Assembly (NCBI GenBank): GCA_013002405.1 | Contig: JABDKA010000177.1 | Coordinates: 1-38,894 of the forward strand | Direction of reading: 5' to 3' | Origin: Sulfitobacter sp. | GTDB taxonomy: Bacteria; Pseudomonadota; Alphaproteobacteria; Rhodobacterales; Rhodobacteraceae | DNA length: 38,894 nt | Part shown: positions 30,342 through 38,769 of the stretch, in pieces | Layout of the letters: the number at the start of each line of letters is the position of its first letter | Position numbering within the stretch: position 1 is the stretch's first letter | The notes under the pieces: model-generated | Seen by the model: only the letters and a program-made list of their open reading frames with translations | What the model was told of the DNA's origin: nothing | Databases searched by the model: none | Position numbers and translations under genes: made by a program

Positions 30342-31319
30342 ATGTATGCACAGATGATTAAGTCCGAAGCCTCCAAGGAGGATCCAGAAGCGCTCAAGGC
30401 CTTCCAGGACCGTATTGACGCGGGCAGCAAGATCGAGCCGAAGGACTGGATGCCGGAGGGCTACCGCAAGACGCTGATCCGCCAGATCGGTCAGCACGCC
30501 CATTCCGAAATCGTGGGTCAGTTGCCCGAAGGCAACTGGATCACCCGCGCGCCCACGCTGGAGCGCAAGGCGATCCTGCTGGCCAAAGTGCAGGATGAGG
30601 CGGGTCATGGGCTCTACCTCTATTGCGCGGCCGAAACGCTGGGCGTGACCCGTGACGACCTGACCCGCGATCTGCTCTCGGGCAAGATGAAATACTCCTC
30701 CATCTTCAACTATCCCACGCTGACCTGGGCGGATATGGGTGCCGTCGGCTGGCTCGTCGATGGGGCCGCGATCATGAACCAGGTACCGCTGCAGCGCACC
30801 TCCTACGGTCCCTACGCCCGCGCCATGGTGCGCATCTGCAAGGAGGAGTCCTTTCACCAGCGCCAGGGCTTCGACATCATGATGAAGATGGCCAACGGGA
30901 CGGAGGCCCAGCGCAGGATGGCACAGGATGCTCTGAACCGCTTCTGGTACCCGTCACTGATGATGTTCGGACCATCGGACAAGGAATCGGTTCATTCCGA
31001 ACAGTCCATGGCTTGGCGGATCAAGATGAACACCAACGACGAGCTGCGCCAGAAGTTCGTCGATCAGACCGTGCCGCAGGCCGAATACCTGGGCCTGACG
31101 GTGCCCGACGAGCATCTCAAGTGGAACGAGGAAACCGGCCATTACGATTTCTCGGAGCCTGACTGGAACGAGTTCTTCGACGTGCTCAAGGGCAATGGGC
31201 CCTGCAACAAGGAACGTCTGGAGGCACGCAACAAGGCCTGGGACGAGGGCCGCTGGGTGCGCGAGGGGCTGCTGGCTCACGCGGCCAAGAAACGCGCGCC
31301 CAAGATGGCGGCGGAGTGA
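30342..31319 (+). CDS. paaA: Phenylacetyl-CoA epoxidase catalytic subunit PaaA
   Basis: A 325-residue ferritin-like di-iron subunit that, with PaaBCE, converts phenylacetyl-CoA to its 1,2-epoxide using O2. Iron ligands show as two ExxH motifs: [13 protein letters not shown] near residue 90 and [12 protein letters not shown] near 172. The length matches known PaaA closely. It follows paaJ by 32 bases with a GAAAGGA site. It is separated from paaB by a 76-base gap holding two hairpins, the largest gap in the operon. Confidence 0.96.
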   Translation: MYAQMIKSEASKEDPEALKAFQDRIDAGSKIEPKDWMPEGYRKTLIRQIGQHAHSEIVGQLPEGNWITRAPTLERKAILLAKVQDEAGHGLYLYCAAETLGVTRDDLTRDLLSGKMKYSSIFNYPTLTWADMGAVGWLVDGAAIMNQVPLQRTSYGPYARAMVRICKEESFHQRQGFDIMMKMANGTEAQRRMAQDALNRFWYPSLMMFGPSDKESVHSEQSMAWRIKMNTNDELRQKFVDQTVPQAEYLGLTVPDEHLKWNEETGHYDFSEPDWNEFFDVLKGNGPCNKERLEARNKAWDEGRWVREGLLAHAAKKRAPKMAAE

Positions 31320-31320
31320 C

Positions 31321-31363
31321 CCATTTCCTAGCAAGGAAGTGGCCTGGGCTTTTGCAAAAAGCC
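31321..31363 (+). other. Two consecutive hairpins between paaA and paaB
   Basis: CCATTTCC-TAGCAA-GGAAGTGG (31321-31342, one G-U pair) is followed by GGCTTTT-GCA-AAAAGCC (31347-31363, perfect). No U-tract follows, so these are unlikely to be full terminators. They may protect or process the paaA mRNA. Confidence 0.5.
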
Positions 31364-31395
31364 TTGGCACCGCACATGACGAAAGGACGGAACAG

Positions 31396-31740
31396 ATGAG
31401 CAGCCCGGAATCCAGCCCCTACAGCGATAGCGAGGCCAGCCCCCACGAAGAGACCCGCAAGACCGAATGGCCACTGTGGGAGGTCTTCATTCGCGGCCAG
31501 CACGGGCTCAGCCACCGGCACGTGGGCAGCCTTCACGCGCCCGACGCCGAGATGGCGATCAAGAATGCCCGCGACGTCTATACCCGCCGCAATGAGGGTG
31601 TGAGCATCTGGGTGGTCGAAGCGATCCACATCGCAGCCTCCTCACCCGAGGAAAAGGGCTCTCTCTATGAACCTTCCAATGACAAGGTCTATCGTCATCC
31701 GACCTTTTTCGACATTCCCGACGAAGTGGGGGCAATGTGA
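31396..31740 (+). CDS. paaB: Phenylacetyl-CoA epoxidase subunit PaaB
   Basis: A 114-residue subunit that bridges PaaA-PaaC pairs in the epoxidase. The core WPLWEVFIRGQHGLSHRHVG, YTRRNEGVSIWVVEA and KVYRHPTFFDIPDEVGAM matches the family. The typical length is about 95, so roughly 20 Ser/Glu-rich residues are added at the N-terminus (SSPESSPYSDSEASPHEE). ATG 31396 is the only sensible start before the core, with AAAGGA upstream. It overlaps paaC by four bases (GTGA). Confidence 0.95.
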   Translation: MSSPESSPYSDSEASPHEETRKTEWPLWEVFIRGQHGLSHRHVGSLHAPDAEMAIKNARDVYTRRNEGVSIWVVEAIHIAASSPEEKGSLYEPSNDKVYRHPTFFDIPDEVGAM

Positions 31741-32492
31741 GCGATCCACTGTTCGAATATCTCTGCCGTTTGGGTGACAATACGCTTGTGCTGGGTCACC
31801 GCGTTTCCGAATGGTGCGGCGTCGCACCCGTGTTGGAAGAGGACATCGCGCTGGCCAACACCGCGCTGGACCTGATCGGGCAGACGCAGCTTTGGCTGGG
31901 TCTTGCCGGAGACGTCGAAGGCGCGGGCCGCGATGCGGACAAGCTGGCCTTTCACCGCGATGTCTGGGATTTCCGCAACCTGCTGCTGGTTGAACAGCCC
32001 AACGGCGATTTCGGTCAGACCATGATGCGCCAGTTCCTTTTCGATGCCTGGTATGTCGATTACCTCAGGGCGCTGACGAAATCCTCGCATGAACAGATCG
32101 CGGCCATCGCCGAAAAGTCGCTGAAAGAAGTGACCTACCACTTCGAGCGGTCCTCCGACACGGTCATCGGCCTGGGCGACGGAACAGAGGAAAGCCACGA
32201 GCGCATGCAGGCAGCGCTGGACCGGCTCTGGCCCTTCGTTGGTGAGATGTTTGTGAGTGATGATGTGGATGCCGCGATGGTCGAAAAGGGGATCGCGCCC
32301 GATCCGGCCAGCCTGAGGGATGCCTTTGACGCCCGCGTGAACGCGGCGCTTGAAGAGGCCACGCTAACCCGGCCCGAGGACAACTTTGCTCACAAGGGCG
32401 GCAAGAGCGGCGCGCGCCATACGGAACATCTGGGCCATATGCTGACCCAGATGCAGTGGCTCCAGCGCGCCTACCCGGATGCCACATGGTAA
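31737..32492 (+). CDS. paaC: Phenylacetyl-CoA epoxidase structural subunit PaaC
   Basis: A 251-residue ferritin-like protein, the non-catalytic partner of PaaA in the epoxidase. Family blocks are LGDNTLVLGHRVSEWCG, EEDIALANTALDLIGQ, YHFERSSDTVIGLGDG and RHTEHLGHMLTQMQWLQRAYP. It starts with GTG at 31737 inside the paaB stop, so translation is coupled. Its last seven bases overlap the paaD start (ATGGTAA). Confidence 0.96.
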   Translation: MSDPLFEYLCRLGDNTLVLGHRVSEWCGVAPVLEEDIALANTALDLIGQTQLWLGLAGDVEGAGRDADKLAFHRDVWDFRNLLLVEQPNGDFGQTMMRQFLFDAWYVDYLRALTKSSHEQIAAIAEKSLKEVTYHFERSSDTVIGLGDGTEESHERMQAALDRLWPFVGEMFVSDDVDAAMVEKGIAPDPASLRDAFDARVNAALEEATLTRPEDNFAHKGGKSGARHTEHLGHMLTQMQWLQRAYPDATW

Positions 32493-33115
32493 AAACCCCT
32501 GCCGAAAAGAGTGCCGCAGCCCCGGACTTGATCCGGGGCCTCCCGGCCGACACAGAGGTCCCGGATCAAGTCCGGGACAGCGGCAGCACTCGACCGAAGC
32601 CCGCACCGGTGCCGGGGGTGGTGCCCGCGGCCAGACCTGCCGCGGCACCCGCGGGCAGACCTCCCGACCTTCCTACCGTCTGGTCCTGGCTCGCCGACGT
32701 GCCGGACCCGGAGATCCCGGTCATATCACTTGTCGATCTGGGCATCATCCGCGATGTCGCCTGGGAGGGTGACAGGCTGGTCGTTACTGTCACGCCCACC
32801 TATTCCGGCTGCCCAGCGACAAACATCATCAATCTGGACATCGAAACGGCCCTGCGCGACCACGGCATCAAGGATCTTGAACTCAAGCGGCAACTCTCTC
32901 CCGCTTGGACCACGAACTGGATCAGCGACGCGGGCCGGGCCAAGCTGGAAACCTACGGCATCGCCCCGCCCCAGCCCGCAGGCGGCCCGCAGCACTGTCC
33001 GCATTGCAAATCGGCAGATGTCGAACGTGTCAGCCAGTTTGGATCGACCCCCTGCAAGGCACAGTGGCGCTGTCTGAGCTGCAAAGAACCCTTCGACTAT
33101 TTCAAGTGTATCTGA
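32486..33115 (+). CDS. paaD: Phenylacetate epoxidase maturation factor PaaD, N-terminally extended
   Basis: A 209-residue iron-sulfur maturation factor needed for an active epoxidase. Residues about 63-145 are a MIP18/DUF59 domain (VWSWLADVPDPEIPVISLVDLG..., TPTYSGCPATNII). The C-terminus has a Cys-rich zinc-type module: CPHCKSADVE, the TPCKAQWRCLSCKEPF segment and a final C. E. coli PaaD has about 165 residues. The extra N-terminus comes from a palindromic repeat pair (residues 12-32) and a Pro/Ala-rich linker (33-60). If a GTG near 32620 were the true start, the repeat would be untranslated; ATG 32486 is favoured by coupling to paaC. Confidence 0.9.
   Translation: MVKTPAEKSAAAPDLIRGLPADTEVPDQVRDSGSTRPKPAPVPGVVPAARPAAAPAGRPPDLPTVWSWLADVPDPEIPVISLVDLGIIRDVAWEGDRLVVTVTPTYSGCPATNIINLDIETALRDHGIKDLELKRQLSPAWTTNWISDAGRAKLETYGIAPPQPAGGPQHCPHCKSADVERVSQFGSTPCKAQWRCLSCKEPFDYFKCI
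32519..32579. repeat. Inverted pair of palindromic repeat units inside paaD
   Basis: Unit one is CCCCGGA-CTTGA-TCCGGGG (32520-32538); unit two is GTCCCGGA-TCAAG-TCCGGGAC (32558-32578). Each is a hairpin, and the two are reverse complements of each other apart from compensating changes. A single copy of the same unit lies at 2003-2023 between genes. Here the pair is read in frame as APDLIRG...PDQVRDS within the PaaD extension. Confidence 0.8.
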
Positions 33116-33273
33116 TGCAGCCACTTACCCTTTTTTTCTACCTCTTCATCGGGGGTGCCCTGGGCCTGAAAGCCGCCGTCATCAGTGGGAACATCCATCC
33201 CGTGGTCGGTATCATCTGCGGCGTCACCGTCGGGTTCGCCCTCATCCGTTTACGCAAGAGTTCCGAGAAATGA
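33115..33273 (+). CDS. 52-residue membrane protein between paaD and paaE
   Basis: A small protein of unknown function with two hydrophobic helices at about 3-22 and 29-46 and a basic tail (RLRKSSEK), predicted to sit in the inner membrane as a hairpin. Its ATG overlaps the paaD stop by one base (TGATG), and its TGA overlaps the paaE ATG by four (ATGA). The frame therefore has no room to be spacer, and translation is coupled on both sides. No member of the classical paa set matches it. The reading is strong, the function open. Confidence 0.75.
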   Translation: MQPLTLFFYLFIGGALGLKAAVISGNIHPVVGIICGVTVGFALIRLRKSSEK

Positions 33274-34334
33274 GCCAGTTTCATGCCCTGAAAGTCACGG
33301 ACATCCACCACACCATCCGTGATGCCGTGGTCCTTACCCTGAAGCCGGAGGAGCCGGAGAAGTTCGACTTCACCCAAGGCCAGTACCTGACCTTCAAGCA
33401 GGACTTCGACGGCACCGAATTGCGCCGCAACTATTCGATCTGTACCGGCCTTGACGATGGCAAGCTGCAGGTGGGCATCAAGCGTGTCGACGGAGGCGCC
33501 TTTTCCACCTACGCCAATACCGAATTGCAGGTCGGCGATACCCTTCATGCCATGGCACCGCAGGGCAAGTTCCATACTGCGATTGAGCCGGAGAAGGCGA
33601 AGAACTATCTCGGTTTCGCGGGCGGATCAGGCATCACCCCCGTGCTTTCGATCCTGAAGACCGTTCTGGCGCGCGAGCCGCGATCCACCTTCACGCTGGT
33701 ATATGCCAACCGGGCGGTGAACACGATCATGTTCCGGGAGGAACTGGAAGATCTCAAAAACCGGTACATGGGCCGCCTGACCATCATCCACATGCTGGAG
33801 TCGGGGCAGGATATCGACCTTTTCACCGGTCGCGTGGATCAGGAAAAATGCGCCCAGCTCTTCAAGCACTGGATCGACATCAGTTCAGTCGACACGGCCT
33901 TTATCTGCGGGCCCGAGCCCATGATGCTCGCCATTGCCGAAAGCCTCAAAACCCATGGTCTGGCCGAAGACCAGATCAAATTCGAACTGTTCACCGAAAG
34001 CCAGCAAGGCCGTCTGGCCAAGCAAGAGATGGCCAAACGGGCGGAAGGGACCAAGGGGACTAAGGTAACCGTGATCATTGACGGGGCCCAGCGCACCTTT
34101 GAGATGTCGAAGGGTCAGTCGGTGCTGGAAGCCGCCCTTGAGAACGGGCAGGACGCGCCCTTTTCCTGCAAGGCGGGGGTCTGTTCGACCTGCATGTGCA
34201 AGGTGCTGGAGGGGGAGGTCGAAATGCTCTCCAACCACGCGCTTGAGGACTATGAGGTTGAGAATGGCTATGTACTGAGCTGTCAGTCCTATCCGCTGAC
34301 CGACAAGCTCGTCATCGACTACGACACGCATTAA
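33270..34334 (+). CDS. paaE: Phenylacetyl-CoA epoxidase reductase PaaE
   Basis: A 354-residue NADPH-dependent flavin and iron-sulfur reductase feeding electrons to PaaABC. An N-terminal FAD domain has the RRNYSICTG motif near 51-59. The NADPH domain follows with GFAGGSGITPVLSIL and the FICGPEPMM block. A plant-type 2Fe-2S domain occupies about 255-354, with cysteines in CKAGVCSTCMCKV and VLSCQSYP. The ATG overlaps the small membrane-protein gene by four bases. It is followed by paaZ after 9 bases. Confidence 0.96.
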   Translation: MSQFHALKVTDIHHTIRDAVVLTLKPEEPEKFDFTQGQYLTFKQDFDGTELRRNYSICTGLDDGKLQVGIKRVDGGAFSTYANTELQVGDTLHAMAPQGKFHTAIEPEKAKNYLGFAGGSGITPVLSILKTVLAREPRSTFTLVYANRAVNTIMFREELEDLKNRYMGRLTIIHMLESGQDIDLFTGRVDQEKCAQLFKHWIDISSVDTAFICGPEPMMLAIAESLKTHGLAEDQIKFELFTESQQGRLAKQEMAKRAEGTKGTKVTVIIDGAQRTFEMSKGQSVLEAALENGQDAPFSCKAGVCSTCMCKVLEGEVEMLSNHALEDYEVENGYVLSCQSYPLTDKLVIDYDTH

Positions 34335-34343
34335 GGGGTGCCC

Positions 34344-36368
34344 ATGCTGGACGTTCAATCCTTCGCCGCCGGACAGTGGATCGCCCCCGGTCAAGGCGCG
34401 CGCAATATCACCTCCGCCATCACCGGCAAGGTGATCGCGCAGGCGGGCAATGACGGTCTCGATGTGCAGTCCATGCTGGGATACGCCCGCGACAGGGGCG
34501 GCCCAGCGCTGCGCCAGATGACCTTCCACGACCGCGCGCGCATGCTCAAGGCCCTGGCGCTCTATCTGATGGAGCGCAAGCAGGTGCTTTATGATCTGAG
34601 CTATGACACGGGCGCGACGCTTTCGGATCACAAGATCGACGTGGACGGCGGGATCGGCACGATGCTGGTCTTTGCTTCCAAGGGGCGGCGGGAGATGCCG
34701 GATGGCCATGTCTATCTTGACGGTGGGCCCGAACAGTTGGGCAAGACCGGCGCTTTCATGGGCCGTCACATCTGCGTGCCCCTGCAGGGCGTCGCGGTCC
34801 ATATCAACGCCTTCAATTTCCCGGTCTGGGGCATGCTGGAAAAGCTTGCGCCGACGCTGCTGGCCGGGATGCCCGCCATCGTGAAGCCTGCAACGGCGAC
34901 CTGCTATGTCACCGAAGCCTGCGTGCGCATGATGCTGGAAAGCGGGTTGTTGCCCGAAGGCGCGATGCAGCTTGTGTCGGGCGGTCTTGGCGACATGCTG
35001 GATCACCTGGATTGCCAGGATGCGGTGGCCTTCACCGGCTCCGCTGACACCGCGCTGAAACTACGGGGCAACCCGAACCTGATGGAAAATTCTGTCCGCT
35101 TCGCCTCCGAGCAGGACAGCCTCAACGCCTCGGTCCTTGGTCCGGACGCAGCCCCCGGCACGCCCGAATTTGATCTCTTCATCAAGGAAGTGCACCGCGA
35201 GATGACCGCAAAGGCAGGTCAGAAGTGTACCGCGATCCGCCGCATCATGGCGCCCCAGTCCCAGATCGAGGCTCTGATCGAGGCCCTGACCGCACGCCTC
35301 GGCAAGACAGTGATCGGCGATCCCCGGCTTGAAGAGACAAGGATGGGTGCCGTCGTGTCAGCCAGTCAAAAACGCGATGTGCTGGAAAAGGCCGCGCTGA
35401 TCGAAGCGGAGGCCGAACGGGTCTACGGTGATCTGGACGGCTTTACCGTGCAGGGCGCGGACAAGGACGAGGGAGCCTTTTTGCCCCCGTTGCTTTTCCA
35501 CTGCGCCGACCCCGACGGTGCGTCGCGCGTTCACGATACGGAGGCCTTTGGTCCTGTCTCAACCGTGATGCCCTACCGCGACCTCGATCATGCCGTGACG
35601 CTTCTGAACCGAGGCAAGGGCTCGCTCGTCGCCTCTGTCATCACCAACGATGGTGACGTTGCACGCGAAATCACGCTTGGCTCCGCCGCCTTCCACGGAC
35701 GGCTTTATTTCAACAACCGCACCTCAATGTCCGAGGCCACCGGCCACGGCTCCCCCTTACCCCACATGGTGCACGGCGGTCCGGGACGCGCGGGTGGCGG
35801 GGAGGAACTGGGCGGCCTACGCGGTGTCCTTCACTACATGCAGCGCACCGCGATACAGGGCAGCCCCGACATCCTGACCGCCATTGGTCAGCAATGGGTA
35901 CCGGGTGCCAAAGAAATCGATGACCGTGCACATCCCTTTACGCGCACTTTCGATCAACTGGATCTTGGCGAAACCTTCAACTCTCCCCCCCGCACGGTAA
36001 CACTGGAGGATATTGAAACCTTCGCACACTTCACTGGCGACACCTTTTATGCTCACATGGACGATGAAGCGGCGCGCGCGAACCCCTTCTTTCCGGGACG
36101 CGTGGCACACGGCTACCTTCTGCTCAGTTTCGCCGCAGGGCTCTTCGTGCAGCCCGATCCCGGTCCGGTTCTTGCCAACACCGGTCTGGACAACCTGCGC
36201 TTCATGGCGCCGGTTGCTGCGGGCGACAGCATCCGCGTGCGGCTTACCGTCAAGCACAAGACCCCCCGGAATGACGAATACGGTGAGGTGCGCTGGCACG
36301 TAACACTCTATAACCAGAACGATGAGGTAGCGGCCGAGTACGAGTTGCTGACGATGAATGCCTACTGA
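34344..36368 (+). CDS. paaZ: Bifunctional oxepin-CoA hydrolase / semialdehyde dehydrogenase
   Basis: A 674-residue fusion enzyme that opens the oxepin-CoA ring and oxidises the resulting aldehyde with NADP+. The N-terminal aldehyde dehydrogenase domain (about 1-520) shows NAFNFPVWGMLEKLAPTLLA and the catalytic Cys in KAGQKCTAIRRIM. The C-terminal MaoC-type hydratase domain (about 530-674) shows FAHFTGDTFYAHMDDEAA and PGRVAHGYLLLSFAAG. Both activities therefore look intact. ATG 34344 lies five bases after AAGGGG; a GTG at 34338 overlaps this site. The end overlaps paaX by 11 bases. Confidence 0.96.
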   Translation: MLDVQSFAAGQWIAPGQGARNITSAITGKVIAQAGNDGLDVQSMLGYARDRGGPALRQMTFHDRARMLKALALYLMERKQVLYDLSYDTGATLSDHKIDVDGGIGTMLVFASKGRREMPDGHVYLDGGPEQLGKTGAFMGRHICVPLQGVAVHINAFNFPVWGMLEKLAPTLLAGMPAIVKPATATCYVTEACVRMMLESGLLPEGAMQLVSGGLGDMLDHLDCQDAVAFTGSADTALKLRGNPNLMENSVRFASEQDSLNASVLGPDAAPGTPEFDLFIKEVHREMTAKAGQKCTAIRRIMAPQSQIEALIEALTARLGKTVIGDPRLEETRMGAVVSASQKRDVLEKAALIEAEAERVYGDLDGFTVQGADKDEGAFLPPLLFHCADPDGASRVHDTEAFGPVSTVMPYRDLDHAVTLLNRGKGSLVASVITNDGDVAREITLGSAAFHGRLYFNNRTSMSEATGHGSPLPHMVHGGPGRAGGGEELGGLRGVLHYMQRTAIQGSPDILTAIGQQWVPGAKEIDDRAHPFTRTFDQLDLGETFNSPPRTVTLEDIETFAHFTGDTFYAHMDDEAARANPFFPGRVAHGYLLLSFAAGLFVQPDPGPVLANTGLDNLRFMAPVAAGDSIRVRLTVKHKTPRNDEYGEVRWHVTLYNQNDEVAAEYELLTMNAY

Positions 36369-37146
36369 ACCCTTCACCACATACATCGGGGAATTGCGCG
36401 GCCTGGGTGGCAGCCGGGTCTGGTCCTTGATGATCAGCCTCTTCGGCGATCTGGCGCAGGAACGGGGACAAACGATTGACGGTCCCATCCTCTCTGCAAT
36501 CATGAATGTGCTGCAGGTCAAACCCGAAGCGGTCCGCGTCGCCCTGCACCGCCTGCGTAACGACGGATGGATCCTGTCGGAAAAGTCCGGGCGCATCAGC
36601 CGCCACAGCCTGACCGACAAGGGGCACCGCGAAAGCGCCGCCGCCAGCCCGCGCATTTATGCTGCCCCGGATCAGGGGAACAATGACTGGCAATTGGTCC
36701 TGACCCCCGATGCGGAGACGACGACGGCTGAGGCGATGACAATGCGTGATTTCACCAGCCTGACCCCGCGCCTATTCGTGGGTCCGGCCGCTGCAAGACC
36801 AGTACCTGATTCCCTGTCATTCAAAGGCGATACCGCGCCCCAGTGGCTGCGGGCCGAGGCGGCGCCAGAGGATTTGCGCGCGTCCTATTTGGCCCTTAAC
36901 GAGACACTGGAACGGCTAAAGGCCGACCTGCCCGATCCAGGCCGGATCACGCCGATTGAAACTGCCGTGCTGCGCTGCCTGATTGTTCACAACTGGCGGC
37001 GGCTGGTCCTGAAGCACCCGCCCCTGCCCCGGGCGCTGGTGTCGGACGGCTGGCCAGGCCACCGCTGTCACCTGCTCGTGGCGGAGTTGCTATCGCTCTT
37101 CCCACGGCCCGCTTTGGCGGATATCGAACTCAGCCAGGCAGCCTAA
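36358..37146 (+). CDS. paaX: Phenylacetate-responsive repressor PaaX
   Basis: A 262-residue PaaX-family repressor that normally leaves DNA when phenylacetyl-CoA binds. The N-terminal winged helix includes SRVWSLMISLFGDLAQ and VKPEAVRVALHRLRNDGWI (about residues 20-78). The middle and C-terminal parts carry the family blocks RITPIETAVLRCLIVHNWRR and LPRALVSDGWPGHRCH. It is shorter than E. coli PaaX (316). It begins inside paaZ, so it is transcribed with the genes it should repress, a self-limiting loop. The inverted repeat at 29012-29047 is its likely target. Confidence 0.93.
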   Translation: MPTEPFTTYIGELRGLGGSRVWSLMISLFGDLAQERGQTIDGPILSAIMNVLQVKPEAVRVALHRLRNDGWILSEKSGRISRHSLTDKGHRESAAASPRIYAAPDQGNNDWQLVLTPDAETTTAEAMTMRDFTSLTPRLFVGPAAARPVPDSLSFKGDTAPQWLRAEAAPEDLRASYLALNETLERLKADLPDPGRITPIETAVLRCLIVHNWRRLVLKHPPLPRALVSDGWPGHRCHLLVAELLSLFPRPALADIELSQAA

Positions 37147-37183
37147 TGCGGCGCTTTCCCAAGCCCACCAAGCAGGCTATAGC

Positions 37184-37804
37184 GTGGCCATGACAAATTA
37201 CCTCTACCAGAACGATCTGCCCGACGAACTCGACCTTGGCAACGAGGTCGCCATCGACTGCGAAACCATGGGACTGCATCCCCACCGCGACCGGCTCTGC
37301 GTCGTGCAGCTTTCGGACGGTGACGGCAACGCCCACCTGGTTCAGATCGCCAAAGGTCAGACAGAGGCACCGAACCTTGTCCGCCTACTGCAGGACCCGG
37401 ATGTTCTGAAACTCTTCCACTTTGGCCGCTTCGACATTGCCGCCCTGCTGAACGCCTTTGGCGCGCTGACGGCACCGGTCTACTGCACCAAGATCGCCAG
37501 CCGCCTGATCCGCACCTACACGGACCGCCACGGACTGGCGAAATTGCTGCAGGAATTGCTGCAGATCGACATCTCGAAGCAGCAGCAGTCATCGGACTGG
37601 GGCGCATCGGACCTGACCCAGGCACAGATCGACTATGCCGCCTCGGACGTCCTGTACCTGCACCAGTTGCGCGGTAAACTGGATCAGATGCTGGCGCGCG
37701 AAGGTCGTACCGAGATCGCGCAGGCCTGCTTTGATTTTCTGCCCATGCGCGCACGGCTGGACCTTGAAGGCTGGCCCGACACGGACATCTTCGCCCACTC
37801 ATGA
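37184..37804 (+). CDS. rnd: RNase D-like 3'-5' exonuclease
   Basis: A 206-residue DEDDy-type exonuclease. Catalytic residues appear in VAIDCETMGL (Asp25, Glu27), KLFHFGRFDIAAL, and IDYAASDVLYLHQL with the Tyr and Asp of motif III. The HRDC domains of full-length RNase D are absent; this short form is common in alphaproteobacteria and precedes kdsD there. GTG 37184 has AGCAGG seven bases before it; ATG 37190 is the alternative. The stop overlaps the kdsD start by four bases. It probably trims structured RNA 3' ends. Confidence 0.9.
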   Translation: MAMTNYLYQNDLPDELDLGNEVAIDCETMGLHPHRDRLCVVQLSDGDGNAHLVQIAKGQTEAPNLVRLLQDPDVLKLFHFGRFDIAALLNAFGALTAPVYCTKIASRLIRTYTDRHGLAKLLQELLQIDISKQQQSSDWGASDLTQAQIDYAASDVLYLHQLRGKLDQMLAREGRTEIAQACFDFLPMRARLDLEGWPDTDIFAHS

Positions 37805-38763
37805 GCACGCCTTTCCTCGATACCGCCGCCCGGGTCATCCGTACCGAGGCCGAGGCGCTGAACACCCTCGCCGACAGCCTTGATGCCCGGTTCCGCGAGG
37901 CGATAGACCTGTTGCGCAACTGCCGGGGCCGGGTGATTGTCACGGGAATCGGCAAGTCGGGCCATATCGGCAACAAGATCGCGGCCACCTTCGCCAGCAC
38001 CGGCACACCCGCGCAGTTCGTCCACCCGGCCGAGGCGAGCCATGGTGACCTGGGCATGATCACCCGCGATGATGTGGTACTGGCCATCTCAAACGGGGGC
38101 GAGGCGGCGGAACTGGCCAACTTGATCGCCTATTCGCGCCGCTTTGACATCCCGCTTATCGGGCTGACAAGTCAGGAGAAAAGTACGCTGGCGCGCCAGT
38201 CGGACGTGATTCTGCTCCTGCCCCAGACCGGCGAGGCCTGCAACACCGGGGTGGTGCCTACGAATTCCACCACCATGACGCTGGCCATGGGCGATGCGCT
38301 TGCCGTGGCACTGATGGAACACCGGCAGTTCACCGCCGAACACTTCCGCGACTTCCACCCCGGCGGCAAACTGGGTGCGCAGCTTAGCCGGGTGCGGGAT
38401 CTGATGCACACGGGCGACGCGGTCCCCCTGGTCGCCGAAGATGCGGCCATGTCGGATGCGCTGATGGAAATCGCAGGCAAGGGCTTTGGCGTTGTCGGTG
38501 TGACGAACGCGGAAGGCAAACTTACGGGCATCATCACCAACGGCGATCTCAGCCGCCACATGGAAGGGCTGATGCAGCAGCGGGCCCGCGATGTGATGAC
38601 GCCCTCTCCGGTCACAATAGATCCCGATGCGCTGGCCGAACGGGCGATGGGGGTGATGAACGCGAAAAAGATCACCTGCCTGTTGGTCGTCGATCCTGCC
38701 GAACCTGACCGTCCCTGCGGGCTGTTGCACATCCACGACTGCCTGCGCGTGGGCCTGGGATAA
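37801..38763 (+). CDS. kdsD: Arabinose-5-phosphate isomerase KdsD (KpsF)
   Basis: A 320-residue enzyme converting ribulose-5-phosphate to arabinose-5-phosphate, the first step to Kdo for lipopolysaccharide. The sugar isomerase (SIS) domain shows VTGIGKSGHIGNKIAATFAS at 46-65, SHGDLGMIT and ISNGGEAAELANLI. Two CBS domains follow from about residue 200 (RDLMHTGDAVPLV and ARDVMTPSPVTIDPD). The ATG overlaps the RNase D stop. lptC begins 6 bases after its stop, so the genes form a lipopolysaccharide operon. Confidence 0.95.
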   Translation: MSTPFLDTAARVIRTEAEALNTLADSLDARFREAIDLLRNCRGRVIVTGIGKSGHIGNKIAATFASTGTPAQFVHPAEASHGDLGMITRDDVVLAISNGGEAAELANLIAYSRRFDIPLIGLTSQEKSTLARQSDVILLLPQTGEACNTGVVPTNSTTMTLAMGDALAVALMEHRQFTAEHFRDFHPGGKLGAQLSRVRDLMHTGDAVPLVAEDAAMSDALMEIAGKGFGVVGVTNAEGKLTGIITNGDLSRHMEGLMQQRARDVMTPSPVTIDPDALAERAMGVMNAKKITCLLVVDPAEPDRPCGLLHIHDCLRVGLG

Positions 38764-38769
38764 AGCGTC

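Noticed and set aside
33885-35006. A 373-residue minus-strand frame over paaE and paaZ
   Set aside because: Both plus-strand proteins are complete and motif-bearing; the His-rich minus frame is a composition artefact.
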